A DNA stretch of 64,000 nucleotides from Nitrosomonas communis (GTDB lineage: Bacteria > Pseudomonadota > Gammaproteobacteria > Burkholderiales > Nitrosomonadaceae): the NCBI RefSeq assembly GCF_001007935.1, contig NZ_CP011451.1:2914001-2978000 (forward strand). Reading direction: 5' to 3'. Position 1 is the stretch's first letter. Each line of letters opens with the position of its first letter. Made by a program: the position numbers and the translations under genes. Shown here piece by piece: positions 19,550 through 29,140 of the stretch. Below the pieces are notes generated by a model. That model saw nothing but the letters and a program-made list of their open reading frames with translations, did not search any database and was not told the DNA's origin.

Positions 19550-19936
19550 TTAGGCGTCTTGTTAAATAACGTGAGTTGACATAAGAGCCATCACACTATT
19601 ACCTGCATACGGTATAGCACACCTTTTATCGTCATGCACAAATTGCTCTTGTTATCAATAGCCTCTGGGAACAGAATCTTCAAGTGTTCCAATATTACGA
19701 GCTTGCTTTTATTTATGAAATATTTACTTTAAGACGTCAACAGACCCTAGGTCAGTCAGGAAGCAAGTAAGCTAAGAATCAAAAAAAAATGAATAAAACC
19801 CTAACGCTCAAAATTCAAAATAGAGTGACCTCGATTATCTTGGAAGAGCGCAAGGCTTTAAATGGACGAAACCATCCGGCGTTCGGGCAGGCCACTATCG
19901 GCCGATTCGGGCCAAGAGTGGCCATGCTATCTGGCT
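19550..19936. other. Repeat debris between frameshifted EEP gene and patatin gene
   Basis: Contains an AACGTGAGTTGACATAA left-end motif near 19566 and the insertion-sequence-like end AAGACGTCAACAGACCCT at 19732-19749, which is the reverse complement of the end near 1776. No gene was recognised. Confidence 0.4.
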
Positions 19937-21133
19937 TCACGGCTGTTCCCTATCCAGCGGTCGTTTTGGATAAGGAAGACGCCCAGGCTGCTCGCCCGGA
20001 ATCACGTGTGAACGAAGCCCGGTGTCACACATAGCGTAACCCCAGTTGATCAAGCGCTCTTGGAGATCATCGTCCATTTCATCCAGTCGTGTCGGTATCG
20101 CTGCAAGTTTACGGGTTAGGTCGAGGTCCACAGGGATGGGACTGGCTACCGGATAGTCATGGATGTTGCTTCGAATGCCGACGTACATCCCACTGCGGCT
20201 GCCGTTCTTGAATGAATCGATGACTTGGCGCTTGCGCAGGGAACGAATCTGGTTGTCAATGACGTCGAGGACGCGCAGCGTGTGTCGTGCCCAGTCAGTC
20301 GGTGGAGTTGAGTCGGCTCCCAGATGACTGCCCGCATCACTGACCAGGATGGTGGAATAACGTTTCCAGGCGGTTTCCAGCCCTAAATTGTCATACACCC
20401 CTCCATCGCTGAGTTGAATCTCATCGCGGAAGTCATCTTCGGCCAAATCATTACCCTGGTCAGTGACCCACTTCTCGTGGTGCAGGTCGATGGTGCAGGG
20501 AGACAGAAACGGTGGAAACGCCGAGGAAGCAGCACCCGCAACAGCTAGCGAGAGATCAGGATGATTGATCCGGCCCACCCTGTAATCAGCGAGGTATCGT
20601 TTGCTGAACCGCATGAGTACGCCCGACTCGAGGTTGGTTGCATTGATCACGAATGTGGGTTCATCCGGTAAGTCCTGGAGAGTCGTTTTCGCAAATAAAT
20701 GCTTGCGGTAGGCTTTAATGGCACGGTCCGAGATCGACGTAAATGGGAGTCCAATGCCAGCGAGTACGGAGGTCAAGTCGATGCTCTCCCTTGCCATTGC
20801 TCGAAGGGGGTCCACCACCTGCGGCACAAACATCTCGGCTACCCCGTTCTGGTTAAAGGTCAGGTGCTGCCAGTTCATCGCGAGTACCCCTGCGGTAATA
20901 GACCCGCCGGAAACACTGGAAACCCTGTTCAGCTTGGCAAGTATACCCACCTCGTTGAGTCGCCAGAGCACTCCAATGTGAAACAGCATCGCCCGGTAGC
21001 CCCCGCCGGATAGGCATAGGGCGGTGCCCTCCTCCAGCTTCTTTGCTGTCTCATTACTGATGTGCCTGACAGGTTGGTCGGTGGCATGTAACTCATTGGG
21101 TGCTGGCAGCGGACTCTGCTTCTCTGCGTTCAT
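19937..21133 (-). CDS. Patatin-like phospholipase
   Basis: A 398-residue protein with a patatin catalytic domain. It has the oxyanion loop SGGGYRAMLFHIG near residue 43, the nucleophile in SSVSGGSI near residue 75 (Ser in place of the first Gly of GxSxG), and the catalytic Asp in LSDGGVYDNLG near residue 247. Patatins are Ser-Asp lipid acyl hydrolases. There is no signal peptide, so it probably acts on internal membranes. A GGGAGGA ribosome-binding site supports the start. It is a single gene among repeats, and its codon use is more GC-rich than the neighbouring core genes. Confidence 0.85.
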   Translation of the reverse strand: MNAEKQSPLPAPNELHATDQPVRHISNETAKKLEEGTALCLSGGGYRAMLFHIGVLWRLNEVGILAKLNRVSSVSGGSITAGVLAMNWQHLTFNQNGVAEMFVPQVVDPLRAMARESIDLTSVLAGIGLPFTSISDRAIKAYRKHLFAKTTLQDLPDEPTFVINATNLESGVLMRFSKRYLADYRVGRINHPDLSLAVAGAASSAFPPFLSPCTIDLHHEKWVTDQGNDLAEDDFRDEIQLSDGGVYDNLGLETAWKRYSTILVSDAGSHLGADSTPPTDWARHTLRVLDVIDNQIRSLRKRQVIDSFKNGSRSGMYVGIRSNIHDYPVASPIPVDLDLTRKLAAIPTRLDEMDDDLQERLINWGYAMCDTGLRSHVIPGEQPGRLPYPKRPLDREQP

Positions 21134-21433
21134 GATTCCTCCCTTAAACTCTATCTATTAGTTTAGGATTATTGGGCTCCATGGTCTGTACAGATTGCGC
21201 GTTGAAACGGCGTTAATGACCATATTGCCTGCAGTAGCGCCAAAACGCTTGCTAAACTCCAAGAGCCAGGTGATTGGAAAATGAAATGCCTTACTAATAA
21301 AGTGAAATATACGTACAACCAGATGGAGAGTCAAACTCACTCTTGAACGTCCAAACGAAACTATTTTTGATGAAAGTAGAAATGACTCGACTACTATTCT
21401 AGAAAAAACAGCAAAAACTCCTATACCTGATGC
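21134..21433. other. Intergenic, nothing recognised
   Basis: No gene or RNA was recognised between the patatin start and the recombinase-associated gene. Confidence 0.4.
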
Positions 21434-21865
21434 TTATTTGATCCTTTCCCACTGTTTATCCCACAATACCGGCGGATCAACCGTCAGATCGAACAAGATA
21501 ATATTATCTGGCAAAGTATCATCCAGAATCGCAGCGACAATATCCGGCGCAAGCGTAGTTAAATTGACCATGCGACTGACGTAGCTGCTATCTACCCCTT
21601 CCCGGGCAGCAATTTCCCTCAAAGATTTGACTTCACCCGATTCCAGCATGGTATGCCAACGGTGGCCTCTAGCCAGGGCCAATTGCAGTGTTGTCACCAC
21701 CGTGTGGTCCCGAGGTCGAGCCTTTGCAGTTTCGCCGTTGGGCAACGTGACCAGCTTGCGTCCACTTCGACGTTTGATCTGAATTGGTATCGACAGGGTC
21801 AGTCTGCCATCACTTGCCTGGAGAATGTCCGGCTCGCCTGTTTTGTGGATTCTGATATCACTCAT
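21434..21865 (-). CDS. Recombinase-associated helix-turn-helix protein
   Basis: A 143-residue protein starting at 21865 and overlapping the recombinase gene's end by four bases, so the two are translationally coupled. Residues about 85-120 form a helix-turn-helix of the ParB/resolvase type (SLREIAAREGVDSSYVSRMVNLTTLAPDI). The N-terminus is beta-rich. Small genes of this type often follow large serine recombinases in proteobacterial islands. The role is unknown; a DNA-binding accessory factor is inferred. Confidence 0.65.
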   Translation of the reverse strand: MSDIRIHKTGEPDILQASDGRLTLSIPIQIKRRSGRKLVTLPNGETAKARPRDHTVVTTLQLALARGHRWHTMLESGEVKSLREIAAREGVDSSYVSRMVNLTTLAPDIVAAILDDTLPDNIILFDLTVDPPVLWDKQWERIK

Positions 21866-22929
21866 ACCATTGCCTCCTTTTCCTGCTCAATTGACTTCGG
21901 ACTCATTTCCAGCACCAGCCGCTCTATACCGTTGGCACGAAGCCGTACTTCTAGATCGTTGGGTGATACGATCACCTTTTCAACCAGAAGCTTTACGATA
22001 CGCGCCTGCTCCGCCGGAAACAGCTGCTCCCAAATCGCATCGAGCCGCGTCATCGCCACAGTCACTTTTGCCTCTTCCAATGTTGGGTCAAGCTTGATCG
22101 CCTGGGGTATCACTTCACTTAGCAGATCTGGTGCTCGCAGTATTGCTCGCAACTGGTCAAGCACTGCTGATTCCAGCTCTGCGGCTGGCAGACGCGGCAA
22201 TCCTGATGCACCCGCATGCTCCTTAGTATCATGCTGCGGAATGTAGTAACGGTAGCGGCGCCCATTCTTTTTGGTCGTGTGCCATGGGGACAAAGCTCGC
22301 CCATCATTGCCAAACACGATCCCTTTGAGCAGATACGGCACCTTTGATCGTGTATCGTTGCCGCGAACTCGACTATTGGTAGCAAAGATGGCGTGCACCT
22401 TATCCCACAGCTCACGGTCGATGAGAGGTTGATGCTCGGCCTGATACCACTGCTCCTTATGTCGCAATTCCCCCAAGTAAGTGCGATTGTTGAGTATTTT
22501 GTATATTAAACTCTTATCGATCAGTCTACTCTGACGGACTTTGGCATCCTGAGTTACCCAAGATTTTTTGTGGCGGCGCTTCCCCTTCAATCGCGTAGCT
22601 GGATTTAGAATCTTTGAGCAGCAGGAAAGCTACTGTTCGAGCCAGGATATCGGCAGAAATTCTGCCTACGACTTCCTGTGCCCGCTCAGCAAGATTGCTG
22701 GCCACGTACTGTTCTTCAGTTCTTTAACCAAGGTTGTACTGGAACCGAGTTCAGCAAAACGCTGGAAGATATGCCGAATAATCTTGGCTTCGCGCTCGTT
22801 AGGTACCAGTCGACGATTTTCCACATCGTAGCCGAGTGGTAGAATGCCACCCATCCACATGCCCTTGCGTTTACTGGCGGCGATCTTGTCACGGATGCGC
22901 TCGCCAGTCACTTCTCTCTCAAATAACTT
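21862..22929 (-). pseudogene. Large serine recombinase, lacking catalytic domain and interrupted
   Basis: Two pieces remain. One (22911 down to about 22720) starts at FEREVTGERIRDKIAASKRKGMW and GGILPLGYDV, the end of the resolvase domain plus the start of the recombinase domain. The other (22590 down to 21862) has LIYKILNNRTYLGELRHKEQWY, the zinc-ribbon-like region and a coiled-coil tail. The N-terminal catalytic serine domain is absent: a stop lies just upstream of FERE. Between the pieces, about 130 bp of unrelated sequence reads as a Fic-protein fragment in another frame. The enzyme is dead. Confidence 0.8.
22565..22714 (-). pseudogene. Fic-family gene fragment inside the recombinase gene
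   Basis: In the second minus-strand frame, 50 codons read EQYVASNLAERAQEVVG, RISADILARTVAFLLLKDSK and SSYAIEGEAPPQK. This matches the N-terminal part of Fic/DOC-type AMPylator proteins, including the conserved AIEGE segment. It lacks the HxFx(D/E)GNxR catalytic motif. It lies exactly where the recombinase reading is broken. Confidence 0.5.
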
Positions 22930-23383
22930 CGATCATCATGGAGAAAACCTCCAGGCAGTTAGTGAACTAAAACAATACTGCCAATCTCGATGTTATTCAT
23001 CAGGTGCCTCCGAGCAAAGCAAGAGACATTCCCGCCGCAATAGCCGTGATAGTCATGGTCGTCAGCGAATGGTATTCAGTTTTCAGAAGGGAGTTTGATG
23101 ACAAAATTGTTTTCAGCGTAATGCAGATAATTACTGAAGCCGAGGGTTGGTTTACTGCTGTAAGCTGGCTTTAGACTAGATTAATACGGCTGACTACAAC
23201 AGATCGAATTCTTACCAGTCAATGTTAGATCCCATTCAGATTAATTTCTGAAGCTGCCAGCTCAAATCCAGAGCTTTTATAGGTGATATGTAGTTAGGTT
23301 TTGTATGGCAGTACGGTAGTAAGTACGGTAGAAATATTTAATAGATTAAATTCAATCTATAATCAGCCACTTATCTAGGCAAG
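22930..23383. other. Non-coding stretch between recombinase relic and tRNA-Ser
   Basis: No gene was recognised. If the recombinase belonged to an integrated element, its attachment site would be expected here or in the tRNA gene, but I found no second copy of the tRNA 3' end in the window. Confidence 0.4.
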
Positions 23384-23476
23384 TGGCGGAGAGAGAGGGA
23401 TTCGAACCCTCGATAAGCTTTTTGAGCCTATACTCCCTTAGCAGGGGAGCGCCTTCGACCACTCGGCCATCTCTCC
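23384..23476 (-). tRNA. tRNA-Ser (anticodon GCU)
   Basis: Reads on the minus strand as a 93-nt class II tRNA. The acceptor stem GGAGAGA pairs with TCTCTCC, followed by discriminator G and encoded CCA. The anticodon arm is CTCCC-CTGCTAA-GGGAG, the variable arm is long, and the T arm contains GGTTCGAATCC. It decodes AGC/AGU. It lies at the junction between the repeat-rich region and core genes, a common island integration point. Confidence 0.95.
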
Positions 23477-23540
23477 TTGAGAGCCGCAAGGATAACGGGT
23501 TAAAAATGTCAGGTCAAATTTTTTATGATTTTTTGCAGCT

Positions 23541-24773
23541 TTATTGGGCCCGATCTAGATCAAAAGCCTTATGCAGAACCCTGACTGCAAGTTCCATATA
23601 TTTCTCGTCCACTACTACTGATATCTTAATTTCTGAAGTTGAAATCATCTGAATATTAATTCCTTCCTCAGCCAAGACACGAAACATCTTACTAGCAATA
23701 CCCGCATGCGAACGCATGCCCACACCTACTACTGAGACTTTAGCAATTTTATCACCACCAATGATATCTCGTGCACCAATATGAGGCAAAATCTTATCCT
23801 TCAATATACCCATTGTATTGGTAAATTCGCTACGATTAACAGTAAAGGAGAAATCAGTAGTTCCGTCGTGGCTTACATTCTGAATAATCATATCCACGCC
23901 AATATTGGCATCAGCAACAGGACCAAGAATTTGGTAAGCAACACCCGGATGATCTGGTGCACCCAGTATGGTTATTTTTGCTTCATCGCGATTAAAAGCA
24001 ATGCCTGAAATTACAGCCTGTTCCATAATATTATGATTTTCCTCAAAAGTAATCAGTGTGCCTTCTCCTTCTTCTTCAAAGCTAGAAAGCACTCTGAGCT
24101 TAACTTTGTATTTGCCGGCAAATTCAACTGCACGTATTTGTAATACCTTAGAACCGAGACTGGCCATTTCGAGCATCTCTTCAAAGGTAATTGTTTTTAA
24201 TCTTCTTGCTTCTGGTACGATACGAGGATCGGTTGTATAAATACCATTAACATCTGTGTATATTTGGCATTCATCAGCTTTAAGCGCTGCTGCAAGCGCC
24301 ACGCCAGTAGTATCCGACCCCCCTCGCCCTAGCGTAGTTATATTATTAGCTTCATCAATGCCTTGAAAACCGGCAACTACCACAACGTATCCCGCTTTAA
24401 GATCAGATCGAATTCTGTCTTCATCTATTTTTAGAATTCGTGCTTTGGTGTATGCGTTATCAGTTAATATTCTAACTTGTGCGCCTGTATAACTCTTGGC
24501 TTTAACATTAAGCTCTTTCAATGCCATCGCTAATAATGCAACGGTAACTTGTTCACCAGTAGAAACCATTACATCTAATTCACGAGGATCAGGATTAGTT
24601 TGAATTTCTTTAGCTAATGTGATTAGGCGATTAGTTTCTCCGCTCATAGCAGAGACCACTACCACTAATTCGTGACCCTGAGCATAGTATTTAGCAACAC
24701 GTCGGGCTACATTTTTGATACGCTCGGTACTACCAACCGATGTCCCACCATATTTTTGAACGAAAAGAGCCAC
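23541..24773 (-). CDS. lysC: Aspartate kinase
   Basis: A 410-residue enzyme that phosphorylates aspartate, the first step to lysine, threonine and methionine. The N-terminal kinase domain starts with FVQKYGGTSVGS and includes VSAMSGETNRL and GRGGSDTTGVALAAAL. Two C-terminal ACT domains (about residues 265-410, with VGVGMRSHAGIASKMF) bind feedback inhibitor. Length and order are normal for the single-copy betaproteobacterial enzyme. It is read alone, away from the gene at 24960. Confidence 0.95.
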   Translation of the reverse strand: MALFVQKYGGTSVGSTERIKNVARRVAKYYAQGHELVVVVSAMSGETNRLITLAKEIQTNPDPRELDVMVSTGEQVTVALLAMALKELNVKAKSYTGAQVRILTDNAYTKARILKIDEDRIRSDLKAGYVVVVAGFQGIDEANNITTLGRGGSDTTGVALAAALKADECQIYTDVNGIYTTDPRIVPEARRLKTITFEEMLEMASLGSKVLQIRAVEFAGKYKVKLRVLSSFEEEGEGTLITFEENHNIMEQAVISGIAFNRDEAKITILGAPDHPGVAYQILGPVADANIGVDMIIQNVSHDGTTDFSFTVNRSEFTNTMGILKDKILPHIGARDIIGGDKIAKVSVVGVGMRSHAGIASKMFRVLAEEGINIQMISTSEIKISVVVDEKYMELAVRVLHKAFDLDRAQ

Positions 24774-24959
24774 TGAATTACCCGATCTTACTTAAAATGA
24801 AAATAATCGAAACTAATTTTAATTTTACACATTTCTTAAAAAGAACACTATCTCCTTACTATAAATTCAAATAAAAAATCACTTGCGAAATCGTTATGTT
24901 GGCTTGTAATATGCCAATAAGGACTTTCATCATGTTGATACTAACTCATAACAAAAAAC

Positions 24960-25400
24960 ATGGCCGATCAGAAATATATCATCAGGCAACAGGATAAAAA
25001 TACTGCGGTAAACTTTATTGATGATCAGATAGCGAGTAAATCATATTGGTTAACTGTAGATGATACTCAACGCCTAAGTGCTGAGCGTGAATATCGAGAT
25101 GCGAAACACGATTCTATAACACTTAATAAATGGTGCCAAAAATGGTTGAATGAAACCCAGTGGGTACAGCTAATAAATGTGATTTGTATTGAAAGGAATC
25201 GCATTGAAAGTCAAAAGCATAGATCACCACTCAAAGTTATTAGTATAACGCATACAGCATGGCAAATTCTTTCCGAATTAGCAAAACATGATGATATGAC
25301 CATTTCTGAAGTCATCATCAACAGATTGGGAAGTAGCCGGTTAGATCCATATAATGGCACAGAGCTTAGTAATTATAGTAATAATTCAAATCAATCCTGA
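24960..25400 (+). CDS. Hypothetical protein with RHH-like C-terminal region
   Basis: A 146-residue, charged, soluble protein. The segment KVISITHTAWQILSELAKHDDMTISEVIINRLG (written here as two parts: KVISITHTAWQILSELAK and HDDMTISEVIINRLG) has the strand-helix-helix pattern of ribbon-helix-helix DNA-binding domains. The N-terminus is rich in Asp and Lys and unlike anything I recognise. No strong ribosome-binding site is visible. Possibly a small regulator. Confidence 0.5.
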   Translation: MADQKYIIRQQDKNTAVNFIDDQIASKSYWLTVDDTQRLSAEREYRDAKHDSITLNKWCQKWLNETQWVQLINVICIERNRIESQKHRSPLKVISITHTAWQILSELAKHDDMTISEVIINRLGSSRLDPYNGTELSNYSNNSNQS

Positions 25401-25560
25401 AACAATATCCACTAATACGTGCTTTAACCATTTTGGATAAAATTAATTCGAAATTACGTTATCACAATAAGTTCTACGATAAGATAAGCAAGCTCTTAGC
25501 TTAAAAATAACCTCATCACTTGCGCAGCATGACTAGCAAGTTATAATTATTCAATTACTT

Positions 25561-26172
25561 ATGTTACCATCTATTGCCATTGCTGCTTTTAATCATGTAT
25601 TAGACGGAGAATCATGGGCATGCAGGCGTCTACAATCTTTCGCAGGTAAATCTTTCCATCTTTCCATTTTCCCACTCATTGATGTGAACATAGTGATACA
25701 AACTGATGGTAAATTAGCCATAGCCCCGCCGGCTGGTACCAGTACAGACACTACCCTTAGTGTCGCGCCAAGCTTGCTACCTCGTCTGATTTCTCACGAT
25801 GAAAGCGTTTTTCATGAAATCAAGATTACGGGAGATACCTTATTTGCGAATGAATTACTATCCACTGCCAAAAATCTGCATTGGGATATCGAGCAAGATA
25901 TAAGCGTCATTTTTGGCGATGTGCTTGCTCACCGCTTGGTTGAAACCGGGAAAAATTTAATTCATTGGCAATCAGAAAGCATGCTTAATCTACCTCAAGT
26001 GCTGACCGAATATCTTACAGAAGAAAAATCTATTTTACCCAACCAATTTCACATGGATCGCTTTACTACTGAATTAAACTCATTACAAGATCACGTGACA
26101 CACTTGGAAAAACGAATTTATCGTTTAATTAGTTTATTACCCATCAAAGCAGAAAAAAATATTTCTTTATAA
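25561..26172 (+). CDS. ubiJ: Ubiquinone biosynthesis accessory factor UbiJ
   Basis: A 203-residue protein of the SCP2/YigP type. The N-terminal SCP2-like lipid-binding fold (AIAAFNHVLDGE, GKSFHLSIFPL) is followed by DTLFANELLSTAKNLHWDIEQDISVIFGD, given as DTLFANELLS and WDIEQDISVIFGD, and a C-terminal coiled coil (LQDHVTHLEKRIYRLISLL). UbiJ supports the aerobic Ubi protein complex in the cytosol. It is directly upstream of ubiB on the same strand, the usual order. Confidence 0.85.
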   Translation: MLPSIAIAAFNHVLDGESWACRRLQSFAGKSFHLSIFPLIDVNIVIQTDGKLAIAPPAGTSTDTTLSVAPSLLPRLISHDESVFHEIKITGDTLFANELLSTAKNLHWDIEQDISVIFGDVLAHRLVETGKNLIHWQSESMLNLPQVLTEYLTEEKSILPNQFHMDRFTTELNSLQDHVTHLEKRIYRLISLLPIKAEKNISL

Positions 26173-26265
26173 ATAAGGAGTAATAAAGCGACTCGGAAAA
26201 GAGTGAATAATAATTGGTCATCTAATCGACCTATTATTCAGGTTCTTTGTCAGCCATAAGAATAA

Positions 26266-27792
26266 ATGCTTATTTTTCGCTTCTTAAAAATTATTCTAAT
26301 CGGATTTCGTTTTGGCTTAGATGACATTTTACTTAGCCATCCTCGTTTGCGATTATTGAGACCAGTCTTCACGTTAATACCTTTCAGAGCACGTCTCAAA
26401 TTACCCCGCGCGGTGCGTTTACGTCTGGCGCTGGAAAAATTAGGGCCTATTTTTATCAAATTTGGCCAAATGCTCTCGACTCGTCGGGATTTATTAGCTC
26501 AGGATTTCGCTGATGAACTGGCAAAACTTCAGGATCAAGTCCCTCCGTTTCCTTCAGATTTAGCCATTACCACTTTAGAAAGCGTTTATGAAAAACCCAT
26601 CGATCAAGTATTTTCTAAATTCCAGAAAGAACCCATAGCCAGCGCATCAGTCGCTCAAGTTCATTTTGCAACTTTATACGACGGTACGAAAGTTGCCGTT
26701 AAAGTTTTACGCCCCGATATTGCGCCTGTTATTTCGCACGATATTGCCTTGATGGAAACAGGTGCATGGTTACTTGAAGCTATCTGGCCAGATGGTAAAC
26801 GCTTAAAGTTACGTCAGGTAGTAGTAGAATTTGCACGTCATTTAGCAGATGAGCTTGATCTCATTCGCGAAGCATCCAACTGCAGCCAATTGCGACGCAA
26901 TTTCTTAGATTCTTCCTTATTATTCGTGCCAGAAGTTTATTGGGATTATTGCCATTCAGAAGTCATGGTTATGGAACGCGTGCAGGGTATTCCTATTAGC
27001 CATGTCGACATCCTCCGTAAGCATAGTATAGATATCCCCCAGCTAGCACGTGTTGGTGTTGAAATTTTTTTTACTCAGGTATTTCGGGATGGTTATTTTC
27101 ATGCCGACATGCATCCAGGTAATATTTTTGTTGGATTGGATGGACGCTATATTGCAATAGATTTTGGCATTATGGGAACGCTCAGCGATGAGGATAAAAA
27201 TTATCTGGCACAAAACTTTCTAGGCTTCTTCCGTCGTGACTACAGACGTATAGCACAAGCGCATGTCGAAGCTGGCTGGGCACCAAGAAATACACGGGTT
27301 AACGATTTTGAGGCGAGTATTCGCGCTGTTTGTGAACCCATTTTTGATAAACCGCTGAAGGAAATCTCTTTTGGACGTGTTTTATTACGATTGTTTCAGG
27401 TTTCACGTCAATTTAATGTAGAAATTCAACCTCAACTTGTCTTATTACAAAAAACCCTGCTCAATATTGAAGGACTTGGGCGTGATCTTGATCCCGATCT
27501 TGATTTATGGAAAACAGCGAAACCATTTTTGGAAAGCTGGATGTCGGAGCAAGTAGGTTGGCGAGGCTTGGAAAGCCATATTCAAAAAGAAGCGCCTAAT
27601 TGGGCGAAGATGCTGCCAGAAATTCCACGCTTGATACACTATCAGCTAGGCCGAGAACGTGCTCAAATAATGGAAGATAGGCTCACTGAACTGGTCGCGC
27701 AAGAAAAAAAACAAAGCCGCTTGCTCGCCCTAGTAGCCGTATTGCTTGCGGCCCTGCTTGCTACCCTGGTATTCACACAGTTCTATCTTTAA
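26266..27792 (+). CDS. ubiB: Ubiquinone biosynthesis kinase-like protein UbiB
   Basis: A 508-residue ABC1/UbiB atypical kinase. Motifs are [15 protein letters not shown] (KxGQ region), [11 protein letters not shown] (alanine-rich loop), VAVKVLRP (Lys), [13 protein letters not shown] (catalytic) and AIDFGIMG (metal binding). Two C-terminal transmembrane helices (about 480-506) anchor it in the membrane. UbiB uses ATPase activity to help extract lipid quinone precursors. It follows ubiJ by 93 bp and has normal length. Confidence 0.93.
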   Translation: MLIFRFLKIILIGFRFGLDDILLSHPRLRLLRPVFTLIPFRARLKLPRAVRLRLALEKLGPIFIKFGQMLSTRRDLLAQDFADELAKLQDQVPPFPSDLAITTLESVYEKPIDQVFSKFQKEPIASASVAQVHFATLYDGTKVAVKVLRPDIAPVISHDIALMETGAWLLEAIWPDGKRLKLRQVVVEFARHLADELDLIREASNCSQLRRNFLDSSLLFVPEVYWDYCHSEVMVMERVQGIPISHVDILRKHSIDIPQLARVGVEIFFTQVFRDGYFHADMHPGNIFVGLDGRYIAIDFGIMGTLSDEDKNYLAQNFLGFFRRDYRRIAQAHVEAGWAPRNTRVNDFEASIRAVCEPIFDKPLKEISFGRVLLRLFQVSRQFNVEIQPQLVLLQKTLLNIEGLGRDLDPDLDLWKTAKPFLESWMSEQVGWRGLESHIQKEAPNWAKMLPEIPRLIHYQLGRERAQIMEDRLTELVAQEKKQSRLLALVAVLLAALLATLVFTQFYL

Positions 27793-27881
27793 AATAAAAA
27801 ATTACATTTGCTAACTCCTATTTTTGAATGATAAGGTTATAGTGCTTCTTGAAGTTGTAGCCATGTAATTTAGTGCTTTGC

Positions 27882-27908
27882 TAATTAATCGTATAATACG
27901 ATTAATTA
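27882..27908. promoter_or_regulatory. Perfect 27-bp palindrome
   Basis: Arms of 13 bases (27882-27894 and 27896-27908; inner part ATCGTATAATACGAT) surround a single centre base with no mismatch. It is 134 bp before the ferredoxin gene, and no T-run follows. It looks more like an operator than a terminator. Confidence 0.45.
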
Positions 27909-28040
27909 TGTTAGCCTACGTCAGCTCTGATCAATCCTTTATCTTGGTAAAGCAATTCCAATAATGCCTCAAATATTGAATTACAAACAGAGATGGCAGC
28001 ATAGCCAGTTTTGAATTGAAATCAAATTGAGATTGCTCCG

Positions 28041-28349
28041 ATGACTTATTATCATAAACATGTTTTTTTCTGCGTCAATCAACGCAAAGCCGGTGAAGCC
28101 TGCTGTAATGATCATAACGCCCAAGCAATGCGTGATTATGCGAAAGATCGTATTAGTGCACTTAACTTGAGTGGTAAAGGAAAAATCCGCATTAACAACG
28201 CTGGCTGCCTTGATCGTTGTAACGAAGGACCTGTCATTGTGATCTACCCGGAAGATATCTGGTACACCTATATTGACGAGGAAGATATTGATGAGATTAT
28301 TAATGAGCATTTGATCAACGGCCGTATTGTTGAACGTCTAAGAATATGA
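28041..28349 (+). CDS. Thioredoxin-like [2Fe-2S] ferredoxin
   Basis: A 102-residue protein of the thioredoxin-fold ferredoxin group (as in NuoE and Azotobacter FdI-type Shethna protein). The four likely cluster cysteines are in FFCVNQRKAGEACC near the N-terminus and NNAGCLDRCNEGP in the middle. The C-terminus VIYPEDIWYTYIDEEDIDEII is typical. It would carry single electrons in the cytosol. The next gene, a hydrolase, follows by about 140 bp. Confidence 0.85.
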   Translation: MTYYHKHVFFCVNQRKAGEACCNDHNAQAMRDYAKDRISALNLSGKGKIRINNAGCLDRCNEGPVIVIYPEDIWYTYIDEEDIDEIINEHLINGRIVERLRI

Positions 28350-28488
28350 ATTTTGCCGCATCTACTTTCATCAGATATACTCCGCGCGGCCACAGATGCG
28401 GAAAATAGAAATGCGAAAAACTCTTATAATTTAAGGCCTTCAATACCTTTAAAATCCGCAATTGTTACCGCGCTGAGTATAGATAGAT

Positions 28489-29121
28489 TTGAAAACATCG
28501 ATTGAACATAAGTTATTTGTTAACGGCCCGGTTGGCAAGTTGGAAACGATGGTCTTAGTTCCAGCTTCTGAACCTTGCGGAATTGCCATCATTGCTCATC
28601 CACACCCGCTTTACCATGGCAATATGGATAATAAAGTCGTATATATTCTCTCTAAGGCATTGATTGAATCAGGTTATATCACCGTTAAATTCAATTTTAG
28701 AGGAGTGGGTGCGAGCGAAGGAAATTATGCCGAAGGTATTGGCGAAGTGGAAGATGTGCTGGCGGTCGCTCAAGCTATCCGTCATCAATATGACATTGCC
28801 CCCTATCCATTACCATTATTACTCGCGGGTTTTTCCTTCGGTGGAGCGATACAAACCTACGCCGCCCAACAACTTAACCCCCACAAACTGGTGCTCATTG
28901 CACCTTCTGTTGATCGCCTGAATGCGCCCGCTGTCAACAACCATGCCGATAGCGTACTCATCGTACATGGCGACCAGGATGATATTGTTCCTCTGCGCTC
29001 TATTCTTAAGTGGGCCACACCGCAAACAATTCCAGTGATCGTCATTCCAGGAGCTGAACATTTTTTTCATGGTAAACTCACCACTCTTAAGCAAGTAATT
29101 TTAAATGCTTGCCAAGTGTAG
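28489..29121 (+). CDS. Alpha/beta hydrolase of the YsgA/CocE-like short type
   Basis: A 210-residue alpha/beta hydrolase. It has the HPHPLYHGNMDN oxyanion-side motif, FNFRGVGASEG, the nucleophile in AGFSFGGAI (GxSxG, near residue 110), HGDQDDIVP with the acid, and the catalytic His in GAEHFFHGKL. The start is a TTG. Proteins like this are soluble esterases of unknown substrate. It ends 19 bp before cbbR's stop codon; the two converge. Confidence 0.8.
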   Translation: MKTSIEHKLFVNGPVGKLETMVLVPASEPCGIAIIAHPHPLYHGNMDNKVVYILSKALIESGYITVKFNFRGVGASEGNYAEGIGEVEDVLAVAQAIRHQYDIAPYPLPLLLAGFSFGGAIQTYAAQQLNPHKLVLIAPSVDRLNAPAVNNHADSVLIVHGDQDDIVPLRSILKWATPQTIPVIVIPGAEHFFHGKLTTLKQVILNACQV

Positions 29122-29140
29122 CTTATCCTTTGTAGTTCTT

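Noticed and set aside
19789..20034. 81-codon plus-strand frame
   Set aside because: Its second half overlaps the patatin gene on the other strand, and its sequence is not protein-like.
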